Both the position numbers and the translations under genes were made by a program. From an uncultured Bacilli bacterium (GTDB lineage: Bacteria > Bacillota_I > Bacilli_A > RFN20 > CAG-826): a stretch of DNA of 64,000 nucleotides. The notes below the pieces were generated by a model. That model ran no database searches. It had not been told where the DNA came from and saw only the letters and a program-made list of their open reading frames with translations. Positions 17,467 to 25,036 of the stretch are shown piece after piece (position 1 is the stretch's first letter; the number at the start of each line of letters is the position of its first letter). Where the stretch lies: the NCBI GenBank assembly GCA_934725985.1, contig CAKVCX010000001.1:806001-870000 (forward strand), read 5' to 3'.

Positions 17467-18582
17467 ATGAAAAAGAAATTTATTCCATTACTTTCATTGC
17501 TTACTTTAGGAGGCACTTTGGCATCCTGTGGCAATACTAATACCAATTGGACATGGAAAGATGCCATTGCCGATGGAGAATTGGGCTATGTTATTTTAGT
17601 TGGAGAAGACGGCAACCCAGAAGCCGAAGATCGTACAAAAGGTTGTATCGATGCCATGAATGAAATTGCTAAAGAAGGCAATTTCGTCGCCAAAGAATTA
17701 GAAAGAAAAACCTGCATTAATGAAGGCGGGTCTTGGAACGATACAGTCGCTAAAGAAACCGTTGAAACTTGGACAAAAAAATTTAAAGGCAAATTAGACT
17801 TCATCATCTCAAATAACGATGGTATGGCTATTGCAGCCGCTAACGCTAGTGGATTAGCAAAAGGCACTCCAATCATTGGTTTCGACGCTCTTTCTGCTGC
17901 CTGCGATATGATTAAAGAAGGCACACTAGCTGGTTCGGTTTCCCAAAATGGTGACGACCAGGCTTTAGCAACCGTTAGAGTTTTAACAAATTTAATCAAA
18001 GGATCTTCCGCTGTTATTGATTCAACGTATGGCGGAAAAGCCGAATTGAATCTTGAAGGTTTAAGCAAGCATATTGTCCAAACCAAATTTGCTGCCGTTA
18101 CTAAACAAAACGCCGATAGTTTAAAGCCAGGTTCCTATGTCAATGTTGCCGAAGATAGCGAAATTAAAGGCAAAAAGATGCTTGTTGCTACCTATAATAA
18201 TAACGATAACTTCATTAAAGAAACCTATAGACAAGCCTTACCGGCTTATGCACAAAAGCTTGGTTATACAGTTGATGTTGTAGAAGGCGATGGAATCGAT
18301 GATGCCGTTTTACAACAAAGAATCCAAACACAAATCAGTAAGACTCAATACGATTGCTTCGCTTTCAATATCATTACCCATTCGAATTGGACTTCTTATC
18401 AAGACATGGTCGGGGATAAGCCATTGGTCTTCTTCAACCGTCAGCCAAAAACAAGCGATAATAAAGAAGTCGCTGATTTGTCTTCGGAAGAAAAGACGTA
18501 TTTCGTTGGCTCTGGTAGCGTTGGGCAAGGCCTCGCTCAAGGACAAATCATAAAAGATTGGTATCACGCACTCGAGAAGTAG
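17467..18582 (+). CDS. circularly permuted MglB-like sugar-binding lipoprotein
   Basis: 371-residue transport receptor. Signal peptide with lipobox LASC (Cys21) and a strong ribosome binding site AAGGAGG. The mature protein has the two MglB halves in swapped order. Residues about 33-220 correspond to the C-terminal part of normal MglB: DGELGYVILVGEDG, NPEAEDRT, Trp90, FIISNNDGMA, IIGFDALSAA and the SVSQNGDDQA segment. Residues about 236-371 correspond to the N-terminal part: MLVATYNNNDNFI, PLVFFNRQP (Asn324) and TYFVGSGSVGQGLAQG, ending in KDWYHALEK. The new ends fall at the surface loop that binds Ca2+ in E. coli MglB. Most sugar-contact residues remain (Asp154 is replaced by Glu52). It is the receptor for the MglAC genes downstream. 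The topology has a precedent in T. pallidum MglB-2 (Tp0684). Confidence 0.88.
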   Translation: MKKKFIPLLSLLTLGGTLASCGNTNTNWTWKDAIADGELGYVILVGEDGNPEAEDRTKGCIDAMNEIAKEGNFVAKELERKTCINEGGSWNDTVAKETVETWTKKFKGKLDFIISNNDGMAIAAANASGLAKGTPIIGFDALSAACDMIKEGTLAGSVSQNGDDQALATVRVLTNLIKGSSAVIDSTYGGKAELNLEGLSKHIVQTKFAAVTKQNADSLKPGSYVNVAEDSEIKGKKMLVATYNNNDNFIKETYRQALPAYAQKLGYTVDVVEGDGIDDAVLQQRIQTQISKTQYDCFAFNIITHSNWTSYQDMVGDKPLVFFNRQPKTSDNKEVADLSSEEKTYFVGSGSVGQGLAQGQIIKDWYHALEK

Positions 18583-18596
18583 TTTAAAAACAAAAG

Positions 18597-18625
18597 AAAG
18601 TAGGGTGCTTAGTCACCCTACTTTT
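18597..18625 (+). terminator. attenuating hairpin between mglB-like and mglA genes
   Basis: AGTAGGGTG (18599-18607) pairs perfectly with CACCCTACT (18614-18622) around a 6-base loop, extended by A-T pairs and followed by TTTG. It sits inside the operon, 17 bases after the receptor stop. Partial termination here would give more receptor than ATPase and permease, a common design in ABC operons. Confidence 0.75.
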
Positions 18626-18647
18626 GTTGCATTAGTAGGAGAAAAAG

Positions 18648-20141
18648 ATGAGCGAAAATATTTTAGAAATACGCGGACTCTCCAAATCGTTTGGCAAAAA
18701 CCACGTCTTAAAAAACATTGATCTTTCCGTTAAAAAAGGAAGCGTCATGGGGCTAATGGGGGAAAATGGCGCTGGAAAATCCACGATGATGAAGTGCCTT
18801 TTTGGGATTTATGCAAAAGATGATGGAGCTATTTATCTTGATGGCCGTTCTATAGACTTTGATGATCCGAAAGACGCTTTAGAAAACGGGGTGGCCATGG
18901 TTCATCAAGAATTAAACCAATGTTTGGATAGGACTGTTTTAGATAACATGTGGTTAGGACGATACAAAACCAAATTTGGCGTCGTCGATGAAAATTACAT
19001 GCTTTATGAAACCAAAGGCCTTTTTTCGCGTTTAGGAATTCAAGTGAATCCTAAGCAAAAAATGAGAACTATGTCCGTTTCCCAAAGGCAGATGGTAGAA
19101 ATTGCCAAGGCCGTTTCATATGATTCAAAACTTATTGTTTTAGATGAGCCAACCTCTTCCTTGACTGAACCTGAAGTTAAAAAATTATTTAAAATCGTTA
19201 ATGAATTAAAGACTAAAGGCGTTTCATTCATTTATATCTCTCATAAAATGGATGAAGTTTTTGAGATTTGCGATGAAGTGTCCGTGCTTCGCGATGGCGA
19301 GATGATTTTAAGTAAATCCATTAAAGATACTGATATTAATGAGCTTATTTCAGCCATGGTCGGAAGAAGCTTGACCCAAAGATTTCCTCCGGTTACAAAT
19401 TCTCCAGGAGAAGTTATCCTTGAAATTCAAAACTTATCAACGATGTATTCTCCACTTTTACGCGATGTTTCTTTTTCGGTTAAAAAAGGAGAGATATTTG
19501 GGATATATGGCCTAGTTGGGGCAGGTAGAAGCGAACTATTAGAAACTTTATTCGGGATGCGTACTATAAAAACTGGGAAGATTATATACAAAGGAAAGCA
19601 AATATTTATAACCTCTCCTAGCGAAGCCATGAAATATAATTTTGCCTTTGTTACAGAAGAAAGAAAGGCATCTGGGCTTTTCTTAAAAGGCAATCTTGTC
19701 TTTAACACCACAATTACCAATCTAGACAAATACAAAACGTTTGGAGTTCTAGATAATAGAAAACTAACTGATGCAACAACAAGAGAAATTAAGCAAATGC
19801 ATACAAAATGCATGGGACCTAATGATCTTATTTCTTCTTTAAGCGGAGGAAACCAGCAAAAGGTCATCATCGGAAAGTGGCTAGAAAGAGATCCGGACCT
19901 ATTCTTGCTTGACGAACCGACAAGAGGGATTGATGTCGGGGCTAAATATGAAATTTATCAATTAATCATCAATCTAGCGAAGAAAGGCAAAACCTGCATT
20001 GTTGTCTCTAGCGAAATGCCAGAGATTCTAGGAATTACCAATCGTATTGCTGTAATGAGCAATTATCGTTTGTCCGGTGTTGTCAATACAAAAGAAACGA
20101 ATCAAGAAGAGTTGTTAAGACTCTCTGCAAAATATTTATAG
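18648..20141 (+). CDS. mglA: MglA/RbsA-type sugar ABC transporter ATPase
   Basis: 497-residue cytoplasmic ATPase with two nucleotide-binding domains. Domain 1: Walker A GENGAGKST near 38-46, signature SVSQRQMVEIAKA, Walker B LIVLDEPTSSL. Domain 2: modified Walker A GLVGAGRSE, signature LSGGNQQKVIIGKWL, Walker B LFLLDEPTRGIDVGAK. The length and the altered second Walker A are typical of the CUT2 class (MglA, RbsA, XylG). Start set by GTAGGAG. It energises the permease encoded 10 bases downstream; the receptor is the permuted MglB-like protein. Hexose specificity follows from the receptor, not from this protein. Confidence 0.94.
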   Translation: MSENILEIRGLSKSFGKNHVLKNIDLSVKKGSVMGLMGENGAGKSTMMKCLFGIYAKDDGAIYLDGRSIDFDDPKDALENGVAMVHQELNQCLDRTVLDNMWLGRYKTKFGVVDENYMLYETKGLFSRLGIQVNPKQKMRTMSVSQRQMVEIAKAVSYDSKLIVLDEPTSSLTEPEVKKLFKIVNELKTKGVSFIYISHKMDEVFEICDEVSVLRDGEMILSKSIKDTDINELISAMVGRSLTQRFPPVTNSPGEVILEIQNLSTMYSPLLRDVSFSVKKGEIFGIYGLVGAGRSELLETLFGMRTIKTGKIIYKGKQIFITSPSEAMKYNFAFVTEERKASGLFLKGNLVFNTTITNLDKYKTFGVLDNRKLTDATTREIKQMHTKCMGPNDLISSLSGGNQQKVIIGKWLERDPDLFLLDEPTRGIDVGAKYEIYQLIINLAKKGKTCIVVSSEMPEILGITNRIAVMSNYRLSGVVNTKETNQEELLRLSAKYL

Positions 20142-20151
20142 AGGCAAAAAG

Positions 20152-21855
20152 ATGGAAAACATTATAGAAACTCTTTCTGAAAAAACCTTATTGGAAAGAA
20201 TAAAAAAGAATCAAGACGAAATCGATAGACTTAGACTCAATGGGGCCGAGAAAATCGATATTCTTAAAAATGAAATCAATAATATCAAAAGAAACTATCA
20301 ACTTGATAAAGAGACAAAAAAGAAGTTGATTGAAAAAAATAAAGAAGAGATTAACAAAGCCAAAATTGTCAAAGAAGAAAACGCTAATGCCTTAAAAGAC
20401 TTAAAAAAGCGTTCAATCGATGAAATTCATAAAGGCTATTCTCCTCTTATAAAAGCGGAAGAAGAAAAAGCTAAAAAAAGAAATCTAGAAGAAAAAGAAA
20501 AATATCTTGCTTCTTTAGCTAAAAACCGCGAAGAAAGGGATTCTTCTTTAGCTGCTTTAAAAAAAGAATTTGAAACAAATCCACTTCCTGCCGATAAAAA
20601 AGAAAGGAAAACGGAAAAGAGAAATAGAAAATTGCGTTTAGATGAAGTGGCCTCCATCTATAAACAAAAATGCAATGACGCCACAATTGCATATAAAGAT
20701 GTTGTCGATGAAGGAAAAGAAGCCGTGCATGCTTTATATCTAAGCAAATATGGTGCTATTGAAAAAGCAAATAACAAAAAGCTTCCTATACTTTTCAAAT
20801 TTGAACAAAAGTTTGAAGATGAAAAATATAATTTTAATCTCAAGTCTTTCTTCCTTAAGAATGGGTTATATTTAACAATTCTTCTTTTGATGATCATAGC
20901 TACTATCTATTATGCTGCACAAGGCAATGGATTCTTGTTTAATGGGGATAATATCTTGCTTATTCTTAACCAAGTATCGCCAAAGATTTTCTTGGCATTA
21001 GGTGTAGCGGGCTTAATTGTTTTAGCTGGTACCGACTTAAGCATTGGCCGACTTGTTGGTATGTCAGCCGTCTTTACGGGAATGTTAGTTACAACAAGTG
21101 GAGAAACATCTGTTACCTTTTTTGGGACTTCGCCTAATTTTACTGCCATCCCATTAGGATTAAGAGTAATTCTGGCTTTCTTATTGTCTATTGTTTCTTG
21201 TTCTCTTATTTCCGGAATCGCAGGGTTTTTCACTGCTAAATTTAAAATGCATCCATTCATTTCAACTTTAGCTACCCAATTATTTACATTTGGTATTATG
21301 GCCGGTGTTACTGGTAACTCCTTTACCGGTGCTCCAGATAGAGAAGTAACGGCAATAGTATCAGGAAAAGGGCTAGGGGATGGAGATTTTCCAATCATGA
21401 TTATTTGGGCTGCCTTAGGTGTTTTTGTCATGTGGTTTATTTGGAATAAAACCAAGTTTGGCAAAAACATGTTTGCAGTTGGCGGGAATCCAGAAGCCGC
21501 TTCTGTATCTGGCATTAACGTATTTAAAGTAACTATGTTAGTGTTTATCCTTGCTGGTATTTATTATGGTATCGGCGGAAGCATTTATGGTATTTATACG
21601 GGGAATGTCAGGGCTCAAACCGGGCAAGGCATGGAAGCAGATGCCATTGCTGCTTGCGTTGTCGGTGGAGTTTCTTTCTCTGGCGGGGTTGGAAAAATAA
21701 GTGGAGTAGTTATTGGGGCCATTATCTTCCAAGCCATTGTTGTTGTTTTGCCAATGATCGGCATTACCGATGCTAATTACCAATTAGCCATAAAAGGAAT
21801 CATCATTCTTGCCGCCGTTACTCTTGACTGCGTTAAATACATTAAGAAAAAATAA
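20152..21855 (+). CDS. mglC: MglC-type sugar permease with N-terminal coiled-coil extension
   Basis: 567 residues. Residues about 240-567 are a CUT2 permease with 8-10 membrane helices: GVAGLIVLAGTDLSIGRLVG is the family hallmark, followed by FGKNMFAVGGNPEAASVSGI and GGVSFSGGVGKISG. Normal MglC is about 335 residues. The extra N-terminal ~235 residues are almost all Lys, Glu, Asn, Asp and Leu, strongly predicted as a long cytoplasmic coiled coil (KKLIEKNKEEINKAK, EEEKAKKRNLEEKEK). The frame is continuous, the ribosome binding site GAGG lies before the first ATG, and no good internal start precedes the membrane part, so the fusion looks genuine. The function of the extension is unknown. Confidence 0.92.
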   Translation: MENIIETLSEKTLLERIKKNQDEIDRLRLNGAEKIDILKNEINNIKRNYQLDKETKKKLIEKNKEEINKAKIVKEENANALKDLKKRSIDEIHKGYSPLIKAEEEKAKKRNLEEKEKYLASLAKNREERDSSLAALKKEFETNPLPADKKERKTEKRNRKLRLDEVASIYKQKCNDATIAYKDVVDEGKEAVHALYLSKYGAIEKANNKKLPILFKFEQKFEDEKYNFNLKSFFLKNGLYLTILLLMIIATIYYAAQGNGFLFNGDNILLILNQVSPKIFLALGVAGLIVLAGTDLSIGRLVGMSAVFTGMLVTTSGETSVTFFGTSPNFTAIPLGLRVILAFLLSIVSCSLISGIAGFFTAKFKMHPFISTLATQLFTFGIMAGVTGNSFTGAPDREVTAIVSGKGLGDGDFPIMIIWAALGVFVMWFIWNKTKFGKNMFAVGGNPEAASVSGINVFKVTMLVFILAGIYYGIGGSIYGIYTGNVRAQTGQGMEADAIAACVVGGVSFSGGVGKISGVVIGAIIFQAIVVVLPMIGITDANYQLAIKGIIILAAVTLDCVKYIKKK

Positions 21856-21863
21856 AGGAATTA

Positions 21864-21893
21864 AGAGCCATCATTTCAGATGGCTCTTTTTTT
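21864..21893 (+). terminator. terminator of the mgl operon
   Basis: AGAGCCATC (21864-21872) pairs with GATGGCTCT (21879-21887) around a 6-base loop and is followed by a run of seven T. A textbook intrinsic terminator 8 bases after the permease stop. Confidence 0.92.
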
Positions 21894-21899
21894 GTACAA

Positions 21900-22202
21900 A
21901 TGATCGAATTTTATTATGCGTTTTTGATACTTTTATTGGGCTTTTTATCTGGAGTTATCGGCAGCATTGCATATTTGAAGGGGATAAGGGGAGAAGGGAA
22001 AAGTTACCCACATTATGAATTAATTCTTTCTGGCGTTCTTTTTGGATCGCTTGGGGTATTGCTAGTATTAATTTTATCTAAGGAAATAAAAGACGAAGAT
22101 AAAATGCATAATCATTCTGCTTTATTTTCTAATTTAGCCATGCTTTTGATTCAAATTGGAATTGTCTTCTTGCTTTCTTATTTTAAGGTCATTGTTTTTT
22201 AA
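21900..22202 (+). CDS. small membrane protein, unknown
   Basis: 100 residues with three predicted membrane helices (AFLILLLGFLSGVIGSIAYL, LILSGVLFGSLGVLLVLIL, LAMLLIQIGIVFLLSYF) and a short charged loop KEIKDEDKMHNH. No family is recognised. The ATG lies directly behind the T-run of the mgl terminator and has no ribosome binding site, so it depends on read-through or an unseen start. The hydrophobic pattern and codon use look coding, but the start is doubtful. Confidence 0.5.
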   Translation: MIEFYYAFLILLLGFLSGVIGSIAYLKGIRGEGKSYPHYELILSGVLFGSLGVLLVLILSKEIKDEDKMHNHSALFSNLAMLLIQIGIVFLLSYFKVIVF

Positions 22203-22219
22203 TCTTTTAAATAGTTTGT

Positions 22220-22822
22220 TCAAACAATATTTTGCAGTTCGACTATTTTAAGAGAAATTTCTTTATTCTCTTTAATTGTTAATGCAATTTGATAATCATT
22301 ATAAATTGTCGCCTTAGATGAATATACGTCCCCGTTAAATTGATAAATTCCAAGTTTAGATGGAATTGAATTTAATTTTGCTTTAAGCCCGATTCCTATG
22401 CATTTAAGAAGGCTCTCTTTTAAGCACCAAGTCAAAAAGAAGTCTTCCTTTTTTTGTATTTCCGTCTCTTCTTTTTTACTTGATATATAAGGAATTAACA
22501 TTTTGTTAAAATCTCTAATTTTCTCTATGTCTAGGCCTAATTCAAATTTGTCTAAGGCTAGCCCGACAAATTCATTTGAATGGCTTAACGAAAAATGTTT
22601 CTTTTTTTTATATGGTTTACCTTCCTTTGTATAAAAATAATTGCCCTTTCCTACGTATTTTTCGATTAAATAAGAACCGCCTATTGATAAATAATAATCT
22701 TCTTTTTTTATGTATCTATTGGCTTTTTCTATTCTATTTTTTGGTAAAAAGGAGAGAATTTTTTCTTCGCTAGCTTTTATTTTTGCTGTGTTTAATAAAT
22801 ATATTGTTATTGTTTTTTCCAT
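22220..22822 (-). CDS. Sfp-type 4'-phosphopantetheinyl transferase
   Basis: 200-residue enzyme that moves phosphopantetheine from CoA to a serine of a carrier protein. Family motifs: FSLSHS with His81, LGLDIEKIR with the metal ligands Asp98 and Glu100, and TWCLKESLLK with Trp132, Lys135, Glu136 and Lys140. The protein is slightly shorter than Bacillus Sfp. No polyketide or peptide synthetase is in the window, so it may serve a fatty-acid acyl carrier protein or a D-alanine carrier. No ribosome binding site is visible at the ATG. It is convergent with the small membrane protein gene. Confidence 0.88.
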   Translation of the reverse strand: MEKTITIYLLNTAKIKASEEKILSFLPKNRIEKANRYIKKEDYYLSIGGSYLIEKYVGKGNYFYTKEGKPYKKKKHFSLSHSNEFVGLALDKFELGLDIEKIRDFNKMLIPYISSKKEETEIQKKEDFFLTWCLKESLLKCIGIGLKAKLNSIPSKLGIYQFNGDVYSSKATIYNDYQIALTIKENKEISLKIVELQNIV

Positions 22823-22917
22823 TTTTTAGTCTAGATTGTTTTTTTGTTTATTAAAGGAAGAAAAAAGCTTTTATATCCTTTATTAGTTTAACATGCCTTT
22901 GCCATTGTTAATAAAAG

Positions 22918-22942
22918 AAAAAAGCACGGCTAAATGCCGTGC
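22918..22942 (-). terminator. terminator of the uxuA-uxuB transcript
   Basis: GCACGGC (22924-22930) pairs with GCCGTGC (22936-22942) around TAAAT. On the minus strand it is followed by a T-run (AAAAAA at 22918-22923 on the plus strand), 19 bases behind the uxuB stop. Confidence 0.88.
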
Positions 22943-22961
22943 AAAAAGGTCTTTATGGTTA

Positions 22962-23804
22962 TTAGACGCCCGAATAGGATGAGAATCCTCCATCAATTGG
23001 AAGGACGACTCCAGTTATAAAGGAGGCAGCTTCTTCGCTAGATAAGAATAAAGTTGCCCCGATTAATTCTTCTACTTCACCGAATCTTCCCATGGGGGTA
23101 CTGTTCAAGATTTTTCCTGTCCTAGCGGTTGGCGTACCGTCTTTATTCCATAGCAATTCTTTGTTTTGAGTAGTGGAGAAAAACCCTGGTGCTATTGCAT
23201 TAACCCTAATCCCAACTTTTGAAAAATAAACGGCTAGCCATTTAGTAAAATTAGATATTGAGGCTTTAGCCCCGCTATAAGCAGGGATTTTAGTAAGAGG
23301 GGTAAAGGCATTCATGGATGAAATATTTAATATGGAACAGCCTTTTCTATTAATCATGTCAGTTGCAAATTCCTGCGTAACCAAAAGAGTACCCATGAAA
23401 TTTAAATTGAAGACAAATTCTATTCCAGCTTCATCTAATTCAAAAAATGACTTAATGCCTTCTACTTCTGGATTAAAATATTCATCGTCTGTAGAAGCTT
23501 TTGGGGAATTTCCACCCGCCCCGTTAATTAAAATATCTACTTTCCCAAATGTATCTAATATTTCTTTATGGCATTTTGCAATTTCATCTTTTTTTAAGAC
23601 ATTAACTGCAAATCCTTTCGCAATCCCCCCTTCATTTATTATTTCTTTAGCAACTAAGTCAGCCTTGTCCTTTGCTAAATCCAACACGGCGACTTTAGCT
23701 TTTGAAGAGGCAAAAGCTTTTGCTAGAACCGAGCAAATAACTCCTCCTGCCCCTGTAATGGCAACTACCTTGTTTTCAAAATTGACATTTAATGGTAATT
23801 TCAT
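22962..23804 (-). CDS. uxuB: SDR-family D-mannonate oxidoreductase
   Basis: 280-residue NAD(P)-dependent short-chain dehydrogenase. Cofactor motif ITGAGGVICSVLA near residues 17-29, NGAGG near 94-98, catalytic Ser in ILNISSMN and the YSGAK catalytic Tyr-Lys pair. The length and the mannonate-dehydratase neighbour match the Bacillus YjmF-type D-mannonate oxidoreductase, which reduces fructuronate to mannonate. The SDR class alone does not prove this; the operon does. Ribosome binding site AAAGGAG. It begins 12 bases behind the uxuA stop, in the same transcript. Confidence 0.87.
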   Translation of the reverse strand: MKLPLNVNFENKVVAITGAGGVICSVLAKAFASSKAKVAVLDLAKDKADLVAKEIINEGGIAKGFAVNVLKKDEIAKCHKEILDTFGKVDILINGAGGNSPKASTDDEYFNPEVEGIKSFFELDEAGIEFVFNLNFMGTLLVTQEFATDMINRKGCSILNISSMNAFTPLTKIPAYSGAKASISNFTKWLAVYFSKVGIRVNAIAPGFFSTTQNKELLWNKDGTPTARTGKILNSTPMGRFGEVEELIGATLFLSSEEAASFITGVVLPIDGGFSSYSGV

Positions 23805-23816
23805 TTTTTATCTCCT

Positions 23817-24854
23817 TTATTTTAATTCGGCCATTTCAAATAAACCGTTTATATAGGTGGCTCCTAAAGCTCTATCGAATAAGCCATATCCAGGTTTGCC
23901 ATCTTCTCCAAAAATGTTTCTACCATGATCTGGCCTAACATAACCATCAAAGCCATTGTCGACTAATGCCTTGACTATTTTGCCCATGTTCAAACTTCCG
24001 TCTTTGCTAAAATGTCCTACTTCGCAGAAAGAATCCTTTTCATCTGTATACAAGACGTTTCTTAAATGGGCAAAGTGAATACGTCCTTGCTTGCTATATT
24101 TTGCACCCATCTTTACTAAGTCATTTTTTCTTCCTGCCCCTAATGAGCCTGTGCAGAAAGTCAAACCGTTTCTAGTCGAGGGGATGGCGTTAAACAATTT
24201 GTCTAAATCTTCTTCGGTAGAAATAATACGAGGCAAGTTAAAGATGTCCCACGGGGGATCATCTGGATGAATGGCCATGTTAACATCATATTTTTCACAC
24301 ACGGGTATTATTTTTTTTAGAAAATAAACCAAGTTAGAGAAAAGCTGTTCATGGGAAATATTTTTATAAATATTCAATAATCCTTTTAATTCATCCTTGG
24401 AATAGGATTCATCCCAACCTGGCAAATGAAGATTGTTTGGATCGATTTTCTTGAAGTCTTCATAAGAATAACTTAAGGAATTGCTTCCGTCTTTATTTTG
24501 ATGATGCAAGGAAGTTCTTAACCAATCGAAAACCGGCATAAAGTTATAACAAACGCATTTAACGCCGACTTCAGAGCATAATTTTATGTTTTGAATGTAG
24601 TTTTCTATGTATTTATCTCTATTTGGCCCAGCGTATTTTATTTCCTCATGGACTGGAATAGATTCAATTACTTCCATGGTCAAGCCATCTTTATTGGCTG
24701 TTCTTTTTAGTTCTTCTAAACTTTCCTTTTTCCAAACTTCTCCAACTTTAACATCGTAACAAGCCGTTACAACACTATACATGTTAGGAATTTGTCTAAT
24801 GTAATCTAGGGGTATTGAATCGTTTTTCCCATACCATCTAAATGTTAGTTTCAT
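23817..24854 (-). CDS. uxuA: mannonate dehydratase
   Basis: 345-residue enzyme that dehydrates D-mannonate to 2-keto-3-deoxygluconate (KDG). Family segments: MKLTFRWYGKNDSIPLDYIR at the start, VCYNFMPVFDWLRT, MAIHPDDPPW with metal-binding His and Asp, FCTGSLGAG, IHFAHLRNV, and GYVRPDHGR near the end. The length is slightly shorter than E. coli UxuA but usual for Firmicutes. Strong ribosome binding site GGAGGAA. First gene of a two-gene minus-strand transcript, divergent from the hexuronate importer. Confidence 0.95.
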   Translation of the reverse strand: MKLTFRWYGKNDSIPLDYIRQIPNMYSVVTACYDVKVGEVWKKESLEELKRTANKDGLTMEVIESIPVHEEIKYAGPNRDKYIENYIQNIKLCSEVGVKCVCYNFMPVFDWLRTSLHHQNKDGSNSLSYSYEDFKKIDPNNLHLPGWDESYSKDELKGLLNIYKNISHEQLFSNLVYFLKKIIPVCEKYDVNMAIHPDDPPWDIFNLPRIISTEEDLDKLFNAIPSTRNGLTFCTGSLGAGRKNDLVKMGAKYSKQGRIHFAHLRNVLYTDEKDSFCEVGHFSKDGSLNMGKIVKALVDNGFDGYVRPDHGRNIFGEDGKPGYGLFDRALGATYINGLFEMAELK

Positions 24855-24986
24855 ATCGATTCCTCCATTATTAATGATATACGTTTAATAATTTTATAAA
24901 AATTGCAATTTATTTAATAAATAATTGTGAAACTTTAATTTATATTTTAAATGAAAAATTGAAATATTTTTACGAAAATATTGTAA

Positions 24987-25014
24987 TTGTTTCTATAAAC
25001 AAGGCAGTTATAAT
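24987..25014 (+). promoter_or_regulatory. promoter of the hexuronate importer operon
   Basis: TATAAT at 25009-25014 (perfect -10) and TTGTTT at 24987-24992 separated by 16 bases. The leader before the ATG at 25037 would be about 16 bases and contains GGAG. This places transcription downstream of the earlier in-frame ATG at 24959, which therefore is not the start. Confidence 0.7.
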
Positions 25015-25036
25015 GCTTTTTTGTGGGAGTGAGTTA

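Noticed and set aside
17467..18582. Frameshift or assembly rearrangement as cause of the swapped MglB order
   Set aside because: The frame is continuous with its own signal peptide, lipobox, strong ribosome binding site and stop, and the hairpin and ATPase gene follow as expected. An assembly error would not leave clean ends at a structural loop.
20910..21515. Long minus-strand open frame opposite the mglC gene
   Set aside because: A reading shadow of the permease; it has no ribosome binding site, and the plus strand encodes an unmistakable membrane protein.
24867..24892. Inverted repeat ATTATTAA / TTAATAAT between uxuA and the importer
   Set aside because: Composed only of A and T in a very AT-rich gap, so symmetry there is not informative. 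Kept only as a weak operator idea.
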